In this document: positions 1 through 8,026 of the stretch, piece by piece
Position numbering within the stretch: position 1 is the first letter of the stretch
Layout: every line of letters begins with the position of its first letter
Source of the DNA: Thermoleptolyngbya sichuanensis A183
Lineage (GTDB): Bacteria > Cyanobacteriota > Cyanobacteriia > Elainellales > Elainellaceae
NCBI RefSeq assembly: GCF_013177315.1
Contig: NZ_CP053661.1
Location: 2,418,001-2,482,000, forward strand
Length of the DNA stretch: 64,000 nucleotides
Direction: 5' to 3'
Position numbers and translations under genes: made by a program
The notes under the pieces: generated by a model
Told to the model about the DNA's origin: nothing
Database searches by the model: none
Seen by the model: the letters and a program-made list of their open reading frames with translations, nothing else

Positions 1-283
1 AAATCCGGATAGTTTTCGAGAAAAGTCAGAAGCCGCATACTTTTTCTCAAAAATCTAAAGGCTTTGTAAAAGCTAAGGGTTTTTGCTAGAAAAAGGGCGA
101 TCGCCCCTGCCATTCTAGACAGTATGAATTGGCAGTGATTTCGGTAAATCTGTAGAGTGCCTTGGCTTATGCCGAGATGTAAGGAACTGCTTCACAGATC
201 AGACCGTGTAAAGGTTTTTCCCTGTTGATGACTCCTGCCAATTCTAATTTTTAAGAGCCGCTCAGTTTCATGGGGCGATCGCC

Positions 284-1246
284 CCGCTGGTGGGCGCAAT
301 GCTGTCCACCATCAACAACTAGACCTTTATCCTGCGCGGGCTACAGTTTTCCACGGGTCGAACAGGTCGCTATCAACTGACGCTGGATATCAACGACATC
401 AGCGATCTGGCGGGCAACCCGCTGGCACAGGCCGCCTTCGACACCTGGCAAATGGCTTTCGACGACTTGAGATTCCCTCAGCCTGAGGATATTCCCCCCG
501 CGCCAAATGGGGAGTTGGGCGCGCCCGTCCTGTTCCAATTGGGCAGGCGGCCGCAGCGGATCAACGGGACAAACCGTGCCGATCGCCTCAAGGGAACCAA
601 TAAGAGCGATCGGATTCTGGCTCGCGGCAGCAACGATACCGTCAAGGCCTTGGGCGGCAACGATTTAGTCAGCGGCGGCGCAGGAAATGATGTGCTGCGC
701 GGCGGCAATGGCGGCGACCAGCTTGTAGGGGGCGTAGGCGACGATCGCCTGTTTGGGCAGGCCGGCGACGACGTGCTGATTGGTGGGCTGGGAAATGACA
801 CGCTGGCGGGCGGCGGCAAGAATATGTACGTATTCAATAGCCTCAACGAAGGCATCGACACGATTCTGGGCTTTAGAGCTAATTTATGAAGCAAATCTTA
901 AGAAGCCTGAAACTCTTGGCATGTGTGGCTTTGAGGTCATGTTTGCCCAGGAAAAGCGGTTTCTCGGAAATCCTTGATTAACAAGGCTTTCAGGCTCCTT
1001 TACAAATTAGCTCTTAGCCAACTGGATGTGATTGACCTGCGGGGCATTTTCAAACAGCCCGCGTTTGGCGGAGGCGGCACGCCGTTCCAGCGGCTGCGGG
1101 AGTTTGTCAAGCTGGCGCAGGCGGGCACTGCAACTCAGGTGCTGATCGACTCAGATGGTGCGGGCGAAGGTAAAGACTTCGTGGCGATCGCCCAGATCAA
1201 CAACACGTCGATCGCCAGCTTCAGCACACTGAACTTTGTAATCTAG
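284..1246 (+). pseudogene. Decayed RTX-type calcium-binding repeat protein, split by an inserted element
   Basis: One reading frame carries, in order, a fragment like the Ig-like SDLAGN-type domains seen in RTX and adhesin proteins (about 323-450), then nonapeptide repeats of the GGxGxDxLxGG type (about 640-815), then a C-terminal segment ending in a stop at 1244-1246. Such repeats bind calcium and are typical of large proteins exported by type I secretion. The frame is broken twice. A TAG stop lies at 320-322 in the upstream part, and a 138-bp insertion at 876-1013 brings in a TGA right after the repeats. Removing the insertion and one TTA copy joins GGCTTT to AGCCAACTG in frame (ILGF-SQLDVIDL), so the two halves were once one gene. 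No start codon or N-terminal region is recognisable, so the gene was already truncated. Any product from the internal ATG at 452 would be a short repeat fragment. Confidence 0.8.
876..1013. mobile_element. 138-bp MITE-like element with terminal inverted repeats, inserted in the RTX gene
   Basis: The left end begins GAGCTAATTT and the right end finishes AAATTAGCTC, a perfect 10-bp inverted repeat. Weaker symmetry continues inward, with AGCCTGAAA in both arms. The element is flanked by direct TTA copies at 873-875 and 1014-1016, as expected for a 3-bp target duplication. It is too short to encode a transposase. A TNA-type 3-bp duplication is known for some IS5-family elements, so a non-autonomous IS5-type derivative is a reasonable inference. 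Excision in silico restores the host reading frame exactly. Confidence 0.82.
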
Positions 1247-1268
1247 GCAAGTCATCTAGACAATCTAG

Positions 1269-1432
1269 GGCACTAAATATACTTCACGCAGAAACTTCAG
1301 CCCTCACCCTAAGTCCCTCTCCCAGAGCGGGAGAGGGACTTCAAACCTATGTCTGACTCCCCTTCTCCCCGCTTGGGAGAAGGGGTTGGGGGATGAGGGC
1401 AGTAAGGTTGCTGTCTCAAGTATGTCAGTGCC
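1269..1432. mobile_element. Short mobile-like element with two hairpins and 8-bp target duplication
   Basis: The ends are GGCACT and AGTGCC and continue as the imperfect inverted repeat GGCACTNANATACTT. Perfect direct copies of CAATCTAG flank it at 1261-1268 and 1433-1440. The interior has the core shared with elements near 12.4, 35.8 and 48.5 kb: two GC-rich hairpins built on CCCTCTCCC/GGGAGAGGG and CCCTTCTCCC/GGGAGAAGGGG, bounded by CCCTCACCC and GATGAGGGC. It lies between the 3' ends of the RTX pseudogene and the convergent cNMP-binding gene, so it may also terminate transcription. Confidence 0.72.
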
Positions 1433-1507
1433 CAATCTAGCCGGGTCATCTAGCCAGTCCGCTCGCCCTTAACCTCGTCCCTCAGCCTCCTCGTGCCGTG
1501 TCCCAAC

Positions 1508-2035
1508 TCAAACACCAGTCAGTTTTTGATAGATTCCATCAGACAGGCGACGGTTGATATTGCCGTTTTGGAGTTTGTTAATTTTCTGGTTTTGTTCGCG
1601 GATGCGGCGCGACAGCAGACGAATGATGTTGACAGCAATACTGGGGGTTTCTTCGATTGCCTCATAAAGCTGCTGCTGGGTTAACGTCAGGCACTCGCAG
1701 CGGTCGATGGTCGTGACAGAGGCAGAACGCGGCTCCGCGTCAAACACCGACATTTCCCCGAAGCACGCGCCCTTGTCGAGCCGGGCAATTTCCTGGTTGT
1801 CCGCATGGACGCGCACACTACCTTTCACCAAAATATAGAGCGATCGCCCCTCCTGTCCCTGGCTGACAATTGTGTGCTGCGGCGGAAATTCTTGCTCGTC
1901 CATGATGGAAGCGAGGCGCACCAAAAAGTCGTCCCGCAGTTCTTTGAAAATGGGGACACCGCGCACAAATAGAAGGCGATCAACGCTCGTCAGCATACCA
2001 ATGTGAACCCTACCCCGACCCAAAGCCTGTAGCAT
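1508..2035 (-). CDS. Cyclic nucleotide-binding (Crp-like effector) domain protein
   Basis: This 175-residue protein is essentially one cNMP-binding domain. The beta-roll core is clear, with the phosphate-binding cassette reading FGEMSVFDAEPRSASV at about residues 92-107, where canonical domains have FGE(L/M)(A/S)LL...RSA. There is no HTH, membrane segment or enzymatic domain, so it probably acts as a regulatory module for a partner. It lies downstream of, and on the same strand as, the MFS/HEAT protein gene (335 bp apart). Related cyanobacterial proteins can carry a cNMP domain in the same chain as HEAT repeats, so the pair may be a split version. The start is uncertain: the Met at residue 14 (nucleotide 1996, MLTSVDRLL) is an alternative that keeps the whole domain. 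The bound ligand cannot be told from sequence. Confidence 0.82.
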   Translation of the reverse strand: MLQALGRGRVHIGMLTSVDRLLFVRGVPIFKELRDDFLVRLASIMDEQEFPPQHTIVSQGQEGRSLYILVKGSVRVHADNQEIARLDKGACFGEMSVFDAEPRSASVTTIDRCECLTLTQQQLYEAIEETPSIAVNIIRLLSRRIREQNQKINKLQNGNINRRLSDGIYQKLTGV

Positions 2036-2370
2036 CCGCTCCCAAATGCCCAGTCCTCAGCGCGTGAGTCCCTGCGTGTTGTCTGTTCCATCCGTAGGTT
2101 GCCCATGCAGAGAATTCTATTCATCTTTTGTCCAGAAATTTCGCTGAATCACGACCGAAAGGAAAATTTACAGCCGGAGCCAGCTTGATGGCTCGCTAGT
2201 CGAGTCGTTCATTGAAGGGCCGTGAACATTAAAAACCCAGGAAGGAAAGAACCATGAACGTCTATTGAACCGCATGGAACCAAGGTTGAACTCGCTAAAT
2301 TTGCTGAACTCAAACTTGCTAGACTCACCGAGCCTAATCAGTTTGCGAATCGAGTTTTGCCTGGAAACGG
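2036..2370. other. Gap between the cNMP-binding and MFS/HEAT genes; no gene seen
   Basis: This 335-bp spacer has no convincing coding sequence. A minus-strand open frame (2168-2374) has no homology that I recognise and overlaps the end of the upstream gene. Short AACTTG/AACTCG repeats occur around 2280-2330. A promoter for the cNMP gene could lie here, but no clear -10/-35 pair was identified. Confidence 0.5.
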
Positions 2371-5300
2371 TCAAGTCGGCTCCCAGCCCATCGGCAGGTC
2401 TGGCGGGCGGGGTGGGTTGAAACGCGGCGGTGGGTCGGGCAGTTTTGCAGGATGGGTGAGAACCTTGCCGTTGCCGTTGTGAGTGGAAACCGCGCTGTAC
2501 TTGTGTAACAGTTGCTCGACCTGGGCAGCGACGAGTCGATTGGGGTCGCGGCGGAGCATGGGTAGCAACTCCCGCAGCGTGCGCGGCGAAGCGACTTCTA
2601 AATAGGCCACTGCTGCCTCCCGCACAAACCCTGTGGGATGTTGCAGACAGGCAATAATCTGAGCGGGTGTGAGGCTCCAGCGGTTTTCACGGGCAACGTG
2701 GACACCACAAGCTAGGGCCCAATCGGACAGAAAATGGCGCAGATCCAGCAGGTATCGCAGGCGATCGCTCGGCGATAGGGGCTGATAGTCCACAAACTCA
2801 TCCAGGCTTTCCAGCTTTTCCAAATCGGGGCGGCTATCGAGAATGCTTAGCAGCGCCCGCTTGCTCTGGATATCGAGCGTGTTATCCAGAATTTCCAGCC
2901 CCCGCGCCACGCTTTCCGAAGAATGGGATTGCAGGTTAAACGCGGCGGCCTGAATTGCGCTGGAGGGATACAGCAGCCGCATTAGCAAAAAGAGGCGCTG
3001 GCGGGCATCGTCTTGCAAATCGCTGAGGGCGCGGCGCAGCAGGTCGGCGGTTTGCCCCGGCACCCGCTCCGGCGGCAAATCCAGTAGACAGGCATAGACC
3101 TGCCCAATCAGCATTAGCTCCAGGTTGATCAATTCCTCTACGCCACTCCGCCCCAATTCGTCGGCTGCTGCATCAATGCCAATTTCGTTAGGAATTTTTA
3201 AGAGGGTTCGTAGAATGGTGCGGCGGCTGGGCCCCCAGGCGGTTTCCAGGTTGCGAACCAGGGCGCGAACCGCGTCGGGCGTGCCAATGCGCCCCAGCGT
3301 TTTCCAGGCGCAAGCGCGAATGATTTCGGGTTTGTAGATATCTTTACCCAGCGCTATCAGCAGCGGAATTGCATCGTCGCCCAGGCGAGTCAGCGCCTGC
3401 ATGGCGGCTTCGCGGGTCGATTTGAATTGCAGCGCCCGCAGCAGCGAGGGGTAGTATTCTTCGGTGCGGGTGGCGGCGATCGCCTCTAGCAGGGCACAGC
3501 GCACCCGCAGCGACTCGTCCCGCAGCAATGGCTCGATGTAGATTCGCAAGGCTTGCAGGTACAGCGCCTCACCCAACGCCCGACAGCCCATCACCCGCTC
3601 TCGTTCGCGCTTGTGGGTCAGCATTCGCCGCAGCGTGTCGGTAGCTTCGGCCCGCTGTTCGAGTGTGCCCCGCCGCAGCATCAGGGAAGCCGCCGTGCCC
3701 CGCACTTCGGGATCAGCCGACGGGTTGAGGTAGGGGCGTAGCCGCTCGATATCGGGGTCGGGGTCAGTCAGCCAGATATAGCGCAGGGCGATGGAAAGCA
3801 CATCAGGCGGCAATGGTTGTTCGATGAGCGATCGCACCAGTGGCAAAAACAGCGGGTTGGGGTTTTCCGTCATCACCAGCAGGCTCTGGCGCTGGAGCGC
3901 GGGCGAAAAGTCATACAACATGGGAGCCAGCACCTCGCCCACGCCTTTCGGGTCGATATGGCTGAGCAGTTCAATGCAAGATTGCTTGTCGGCATCGGTT
4001 CCCTTGCCCAGCGCCTCGATTACCGCCCGCTTAAATGTCCGCAGATCCACATCGGACAGGCTGAGTTCGCCCCGGTCAGCACTGATGACGAGCAAATCGA
4101 CGTAGCGCGATCGCAGCAGCCACACCGTCACAAACCACAGCGCCCCGCACAGCATAATCTGGAACATGAACACCAGGCTTTCGGCATCTTGCAGCGCGGC
4201 CGGGTCGCTGCCCCTGAAGACGTGTTGGCACAGCCACAGCGTCGTCAACATACCCGCGCCCGTCAGCCCAGAGGAAAACGGCTCGGCAATGCCCCGCACG
4301 ATGGACTGTACGCGGCTACGAACGTTGTCCGGCACAGGCTGAAACAGAATTGGGCCGGTACTGGCCAGCACGGTATAGCGCAGCAGTTCATCGGCAAATT
4401 TCAAAATCACCATGCCGACAAACAGGCTGAGCCAGCCCATCATCGACACCAGGCTGATGATGAAGATCAGTGCAGGCAGGGCCATCGTCACCACAAACAC
4501 GCCCAGCCGCTCGATCGCCCGACTGGAGACAAACCACTGCACCAGCAGTTCAAACGTCCCCAAAATTGCGCTGAAAAAGGCCAAAAAGTCGGCAAGCTGC
4601 TCGCCGCTGACCCGTCGCTCTAGCTGCGCCAGATATTGAAAATCCAGCAGCAGCCATAGCACCTGCGCCATCACAAAAAACGCCACCAGCAAAACCACAT
4701 ACCGCTGGAGCGGTCGCCGCAGTCGGCGCGTGGTGAAGTCGGGCTGGCGTTCTTGCAGCAGTCTCCGGGGCGAATCGGGGAAGAATTGGCTGTAGGAGCG
4801 GCTGAGGCGATAGAGAATGCCTGCCCCGATCATCAGCATGGCCCCCGCTAGCAGCACGACGTTATTTAGCCCTACGAGCGATCGCAGCACAGGCAGCGAC
4901 AGCCCGCTCAGCACATCTGCCAGCAGCACACCGCTGCTAATCATGGGATAGGCTCGCTTGATTTCGCGAATGTTGAACAACTGGTTGGCAGTGATCGAGG
5001 TCGTCAGCTCATTGAGTACGTAAATCGCCTCCATCCACAGCCGCATCAGAAACACGCTGTAGCCCATCATCAGCGGCATCGCCAGCCCCAGCCGAAACAG
5101 CGGCAGCGGCAGCGCCATCAGCACCGCGATCACCACAATCACCTGGCGCAGCGGCAGAAACTTTTGCAGCAGCGAGTAAAAGAAGCCCAGAACCGTGCCA
5201 ATGCCTGCGCTGACAATGTAGATCCAGGGCAGCGAGTTTGCGCCATATTCATCCAAAAATAGGGCGGCAATGCTGACCTCCAGCCACAGCACGCCAATCG

Positions 5301-5445
5301 ACGTGGCGGTGTAGAAGGCAAACATCAAAAAGGTGCGCTCGCTTTCCTCTGGCCGCAGGTTGAGCCATTGCAGCAGCGTCCGCCCGGAGGGAAGCCGGGA
5401 TTTCTTTGCTGGGTTTGTGCGCGATGATCCACCCGTCCGTGCCAT
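2371..5445 (-). CDS. MFS/ADP-ATP-translocase-like membrane protein with C-terminal HEAT repeats
   Basis: The product is 1024 residues. Residues about 35-450 hold roughly 10-12 hydrophobic segments, for example around residues 40-60, 70-95, 100-130, 195-215 and 255-275, and read like the Npt/Tlc-type branch of the MFS seen in cyanobacteria. From about 470 to 985 follow repeated helical pairs of the HEAT type, for example residues 475-540, 590-720 and 920-980, forming a cytosolic solenoid for protein contacts. The extreme C-terminus is proline-rich. The substrate cannot be inferred: nucleotide transport is known for plastid and parasite relatives but is not established for the cyanobacterial HEAT-fused proteins. 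The next gene on the same strand encodes a stand-alone cNMP-binding domain, a plausible regulatory partner. The start is the first ATG of the frame; no strong ribosome-binding site is visible. Confidence 0.8.
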   Translation of the reverse strand: MARTGGSSRTNPAKKSRLPSGRTLLQWLNLRPEESERTFLMFAFYTATSIGVLWLEVSIAALFLDEYGANSLPWIYIVSAGIGTVLGFFYSLLQKFLPLRQVIVVIAVLMALPLPLFRLGLAMPLMMGYSVFLMRLWMEAIYVLNELTTSITANQLFNIREIKRAYPMISSGVLLADVLSGLSLPVLRSLVGLNNVVLLAGAMLMIGAGILYRLSRSYSQFFPDSPRRLLQERQPDFTTRRLRRPLQRYVVLLVAFFVMAQVLWLLLDFQYLAQLERRVSGEQLADFLAFFSAILGTFELLVQWFVSSRAIERLGVFVVTMALPALIFIISLVSMMGWLSLFVGMVILKFADELLRYTVLASTGPILFQPVPDNVRSRVQSIVRGIAEPFSSGLTGAGMLTTLWLCQHVFRGSDPAALQDAESLVFMFQIMLCGALWFVTVWLLRSRYVDLLVISADRGELSLSDVDLRTFKRAVIEALGKGTDADKQSCIELLSHIDPKGVGEVLAPMLYDFSPALQRQSLLVMTENPNPLFLPLVRSLIEQPLPPDVLSIALRYIWLTDPDPDIERLRPYLNPSADPEVRGTAASLMLRRGTLEQRAEATDTLRRMLTHKRERERVMGCRALGEALYLQALRIYIEPLLRDESLRVRCALLEAIAATRTEEYYPSLLRALQFKSTREAAMQALTRLGDDAIPLLIALGKDIYKPEIIRACAWKTLGRIGTPDAVRALVRNLETAWGPSRRTILRTLLKIPNEIGIDAAADELGRSGVEELINLELMLIGQVYACLLDLPPERVPGQTADLLRRALSDLQDDARQRLFLLMRLLYPSSAIQAAAFNLQSHSSESVARGLEILDNTLDIQSKRALLSILDSRPDLEKLESLDEFVDYQPLSPSDRLRYLLDLRHFLSDWALACGVHVARENRWSLTPAQIIACLQHPTGFVREAAVAYLEVASPRTLRELLPMLRRDPNRLVAAQVEQLLHKYSAVSTHNGNGKVLTHPAKLPDPPPRFNPPRPPDLPMGWEPT

Positions 5446-5681
5446 GCTGTCCAGGGAACTCGTGAAGGAAGCGATACCTGATATCTGCCTTACATCTTAT
5501 GCAAGCTGGGAAGGTCTGGAACCGTTTTCGCCATTTTCTAAAGCTTGTTTGCTGGAGGATGGCTGGCCAGACCGAAACAGCTTGAGGCAGAACTTGAATG
5601 TGGGTCGCTTTGGGTCATTCGGTTGCCAGCGACTGCCTTCAGCGTTCCCAAAACGGGCTGGAATAGATCCAGCCAAGACAG

Positions 5682-5746
5682 CCTGAAATATTCACCTGAA
5701 ATATTCACCTGAAATATTCACCTGAAATATTCACCTGAAATATTCA
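5682..5746. repeat. Tandem array, five 13-bp units
   Basis: Five consecutive perfect copies of CCTGAAATATTCA. The unit length is not a multiple of three and the array is intergenic, so it is a non-coding slippage-type repeat. Each unit contains the palindrome GAATATTTC-like core AATATT. Confidence 0.95.
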
Positions 5747-5878
5747 AGTGACGGGGCAACTCAAAGCTATGCCCTGCGACCGATTAAAACCTCTGATTGT
5801 TGGCTGAGACACATTGTTCACGGGATCTGATAAAACTGATTTGGTTCATTTTTGTTCATTCACCTGCGGTAAAGTGCG

Positions 5879-5899
5879 ACTGTCTGAAACGCAGACAGT
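5879..5899 (+). promoter_or_regulatory. Small inverted repeat in the leader of the lipoprotein gene
   Basis: ACTGTCTG, five spacer bases, then CAGACAGT form a perfect 8-bp inverted repeat about 67 bases before the ATG. It could be an operator or an RNA hairpin; the sequence alone does not decide. Confidence 0.4.
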
Positions 5900-5965
5900 G
5901 CTTTGCTTCCGAGCCTCTCGGATGTTTTTCTACACACTTAAACCCCTACGAATGAGGAGCTACGA

Positions 5966-6109
5966 ATGTACAAGAAGCTAGTTGCTTTGGTCTGCACGCT
6001 GGGTTTGGCAGCAATGCTGGGCGCTTGTGGTGGTGGCAGTGAGCCTGCTGGCACCGAGTCGCCCGCTGGCACCGAGTCGCCCGCGCCTTCGCCAACGACC
6101 ACGCCGTAG
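5966..6109 (+). CDS. Small secreted lipoprotein, 47 residues
   Basis: The frame starts at an ATG preceded by GAGGAG (5954-5959) at good spacing, which supports it as a real gene although short. The protein has two lysines, a hydrophobic stretch and the lipobox LGAC at residues 18-21, so Cys21 should be lipidated after signal peptidase II cleavage. The mature part is only about 27 residues: a Gly/Ser linker, a duplicated AGTESP motif and a Pro/Thr tail. This resembles entericidin-like or other tiny cell-envelope lipoproteins in layout, but no family is claimed. The neighbours give no hint of function. Confidence 0.75.
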   Translation: MYKKLVALVCTLGLAAMLGACGGGSEPAGTESPAGTESPAPSPTTTP

Positions 6110-6342
6110 TTTGTTGGGAGTTAGCCTGCCGTTTCGCATTCACTGTTGACTCATCGCTTGGCTGTCTGTCGCTGGTATTGGCTAACTCAGTGCATTCTCG
6201 TGTTCTAGCTTCATTCACCTGACTTTCATCTCGATCAGCCATCCACGGCGATCGCCCCTCTAGAAATTCTGGCAATGCGTGTATTCCAATGCGCGTATGC
6301 TGAGAGAGGCATCTGCTGTGGATTTTTATTGGCCCAAGACCC

Positions 6343-7014
6343 ATGCACCTGCTGCAATTCAGCACCTCCCACTATTGCCGCAAAGCTCGGCTGGCGCTGG
6401 GCTATAAGCAACTGCCGTTTACGGTGGAAAATCTGACTCCGGGGCTGCACGCGCTGAAGCTAAAGCCGCTGACGGGGACTACTACCGTGCCTGTGCTGCT
6501 GCCAGAGCTAGAGGGGCAGGCAGGAGCGATCGCCGACTCTAGCCACATTTTTGAATTTCTCGACCAGCACCAGCCCGACCCGCCCCTCTATCCCGCCGAT
6601 CCGGTTCAGCGCAGCCAGGTGAAGCAGCTTGAAGACTGGCTCGATGAGAGCATCGGCGTTGCCACCCGCTTTGTTTACTACGACTATCGTGCGGGCGCGG
6701 GCAAGTCCATCGACCCGTCGCTGATGAGCCAGGCCATGATTGCCATCGTGCGCCGCCAGTATGGCATGAATGCAGCGCGGGTCAGGCTGGCGGGCGATCG
6801 CCTGGCCGATGCTCTCCAATACCTCCAGCAGCACTGGAAAGACCGCGAGTTTCTGGTGGGAAGCCAAATCACCGCCGCCGACCTGACCACTGCGGCCCTG
6901 CTCAGCCCGCTGGCCCTGCTGCCCCACTATCGGGCGGCCCATCCCTGGCTATTTGAGAAAATCGCCACTGTGCATCAGCGCTGCGGAGAACCCCTACCGC
7001 CGGGGTTGGCTTAG
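6343..7014 (+). CDS. Glutathione S-transferase family protein
   Basis: At 223 residues this has the usual GST length. The N-terminal thioredoxin-like half opens with LLQFSTSHYCRKARLAL, carrying the Ser/Cys active-site region before helix 1, and has the cis-Pro segment TTTVPVLL near residue 48 and the ADSSHIFEFL glutathione-binding strand-helix near residue 64. The C-terminal all-helical half contains the N-capping motif GSQITAADLTTAAL near residues 178-191. The substrate is unknown; detoxification or reductase activity is typical of the family. It is 55 bp upstream of rsmI on the same strand and may be co-transcribed with it. Confidence 0.85.
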   Translation: MHLLQFSTSHYCRKARLALGYKQLPFTVENLTPGLHALKLKPLTGTTTVPVLLPELEGQAGAIADSSHIFEFLDQHQPDPPLYPADPVQRSQVKQLEDWLDESIGVATRFVYYDYRAGAGKSIDPSLMSQAMIAIVRRQYGMNAARVRLAGDRLADALQYLQQHWKDREFLVGSQITAADLTTAALLSPLALLPHYRAAHPWLFEKIATVHQRCGEPLPPGLA

Positions 7015-7069
7015 ATTGAAGCTAGCTCGGTGCGAGTCGCTGACCCAGATTGCCTTTGAAATTTCTAAA

Positions 7070-7894
7070 ATGCTCTACGTTGTCGCTACGCCCATCGGGA
7101 ATTTGGAAGATATGACCTTTCGGGCAGTGCGGATTTTGCGGGAGGTGGAAGCGATCGCCGCCGAAGACACCCGCCACACAGGCAAACTGCTCCAGCATTT
7201 CCAGATCACCACGCCGCAGATCAGCTATCACGACCACAACCGCACCAGCCGCCTGCCGGAACTGCTTGCCCGCCTAAAGCAGGGACAGTCCATTGCGCTG
7301 GTCAGCGATGCCGGAATGCCGGGAATTTCCGATCCGGGCTATGAACTGGTGGCGGCCTGCGTCGAGGCAGGGATTCCCGTGGTGCCGATTCCGGGAGCCA
7401 GCGCCGTGGTGACGGCCCTCAGCGCCGCCGGACTGCCCACCGATCGGTTTGTGTTTGAGGGATTTTTGCCGGCCAAGGGGAAAGAGCGGCGCGATCGCCT
7501 CGCTGCGCTCCAGTCCGAATCACGAACGCTGGTGTTTTACGAGTCGCCCCACCGCCTGCGGCAAACCCTGACGGATTTTTCGGAAACCTTTGGCGGCGAT
7601 CGCCCCATTGTGCTGGCGCGGGAACTGACCAAACTGCATGAAGAATTTTGGCGCGGCACGGTGCAGGAGGCGATCGCCCACCACGAAACCCGCGACCCCC
7701 AGGGCGAATACACCGTCCTGCTGGCCGGCAGCATAGCCGCCCCCGTCGTTTTGTCGGAAGCCGCCCTTAAAGCCGAACTCGTTGCTCTGATGCAGCAGGG
7801 ACTCTCCCGCTCCCAGGCCAGCCGCCAGCTTGCCCAGCAAACCCAACTCCCCCGTCGCGACCTCTACCAGTTAGCCCTGACGCTGCCGGATTAA
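7070..7894 (+). CDS. rsmI: 16S rRNA (cytidine(1402)-2'-O)-methyltransferase
   Basis: This enzyme 2'-O-methylates C1402 in the ribosomal decoding centre using S-adenosylmethionine. The family signature LYVVATPIGNLEDMTFRA is at the N-terminus, followed by AAEDTRHTGKLL, the SAM-site segment LVSDAGMPGISDPGYELV and the PGASAVVTALSAAGLPTD motif. The open frame extends 39 codons further upstream, but that extension overlaps the GST gene and lacks homology, so the ATG at 7070 is chosen. It gives 274 residues, typical for RsmI. The gene converges on leuB, with a degenerate hairpin-rich repeat between them. Confidence 0.95.
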   Translation: MLYVVATPIGNLEDMTFRAVRILREVEAIAAEDTRHTGKLLQHFQITTPQISYHDHNRTSRLPELLARLKQGQSIALVSDAGMPGISDPGYELVAACVEAGIPVVPIPGASAVVTALSAAGLPTDRFVFEGFLPAKGKERRDRLAALQSESRTLVFYESPHRLRQTLTDFSETFGGDRPIVLARELTKLHEEFWRGTVQEAIAHHETRDPQGEYTVLLAGSIAAPVVLSEAALKAELVALMQQGLSRSQASRQLAQQTQLPRRDLYQLALTLPD

Positions 7895-7917
7895 GCAACG
7901 GGATGTGCAACGTTGCT

Positions 7918-8024
7918 GATTCCCCTCACCCTTAATCCCTCTCCCAAAGCGGGAGAGAGACTTCAAGCCTCTCTTGCTCCCCTGCTTGCGACTTGGGAAA
8001 AGGGTTTGGAGGATCAGGGCAACC
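7918..8024. repeat. Degenerate copy of the two-hairpin dispersed repeat
   Basis: The stretch reads CCCCTCACCCTTAATCCC, then a CTCTCCC/GGGAGAG hairpin, then a decayed second hairpin and GGATCAGGGC. This is the core of the elements at 1269, 12412, 35760 and 48499, but the ends and any target duplication are no longer recognisable. It sits between the stops of the convergent genes rsmI and leuB, so it could act as a bidirectional terminator. Confidence 0.65.
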
Positions 8025-8026
8025 TG

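Larger units (their letters stand above)
5446..5965. other. Intergenic region with a 13-bp tandem array and leader of the lipoprotein gene
   Basis: This 520-bp region separates two divergent genes. It contains five perfect CCTGAAATATTCA units (listed separately) and a short hairpin at 5879-5899. A 117-residue open frame on the plus strand (5333-5686) is mostly antisense to the MFS gene and looks non-coding. Promoters for both neighbours must lie here, but none is clear enough to mark. Confidence 0.5.

Noticed and set aside
3817-4623. 268-codon plus-strand frame opposite the MFS/HEAT gene
   Set aside because: Very rich in His, Gln and Arg, as expected for an antisense frame; no domain recognised.
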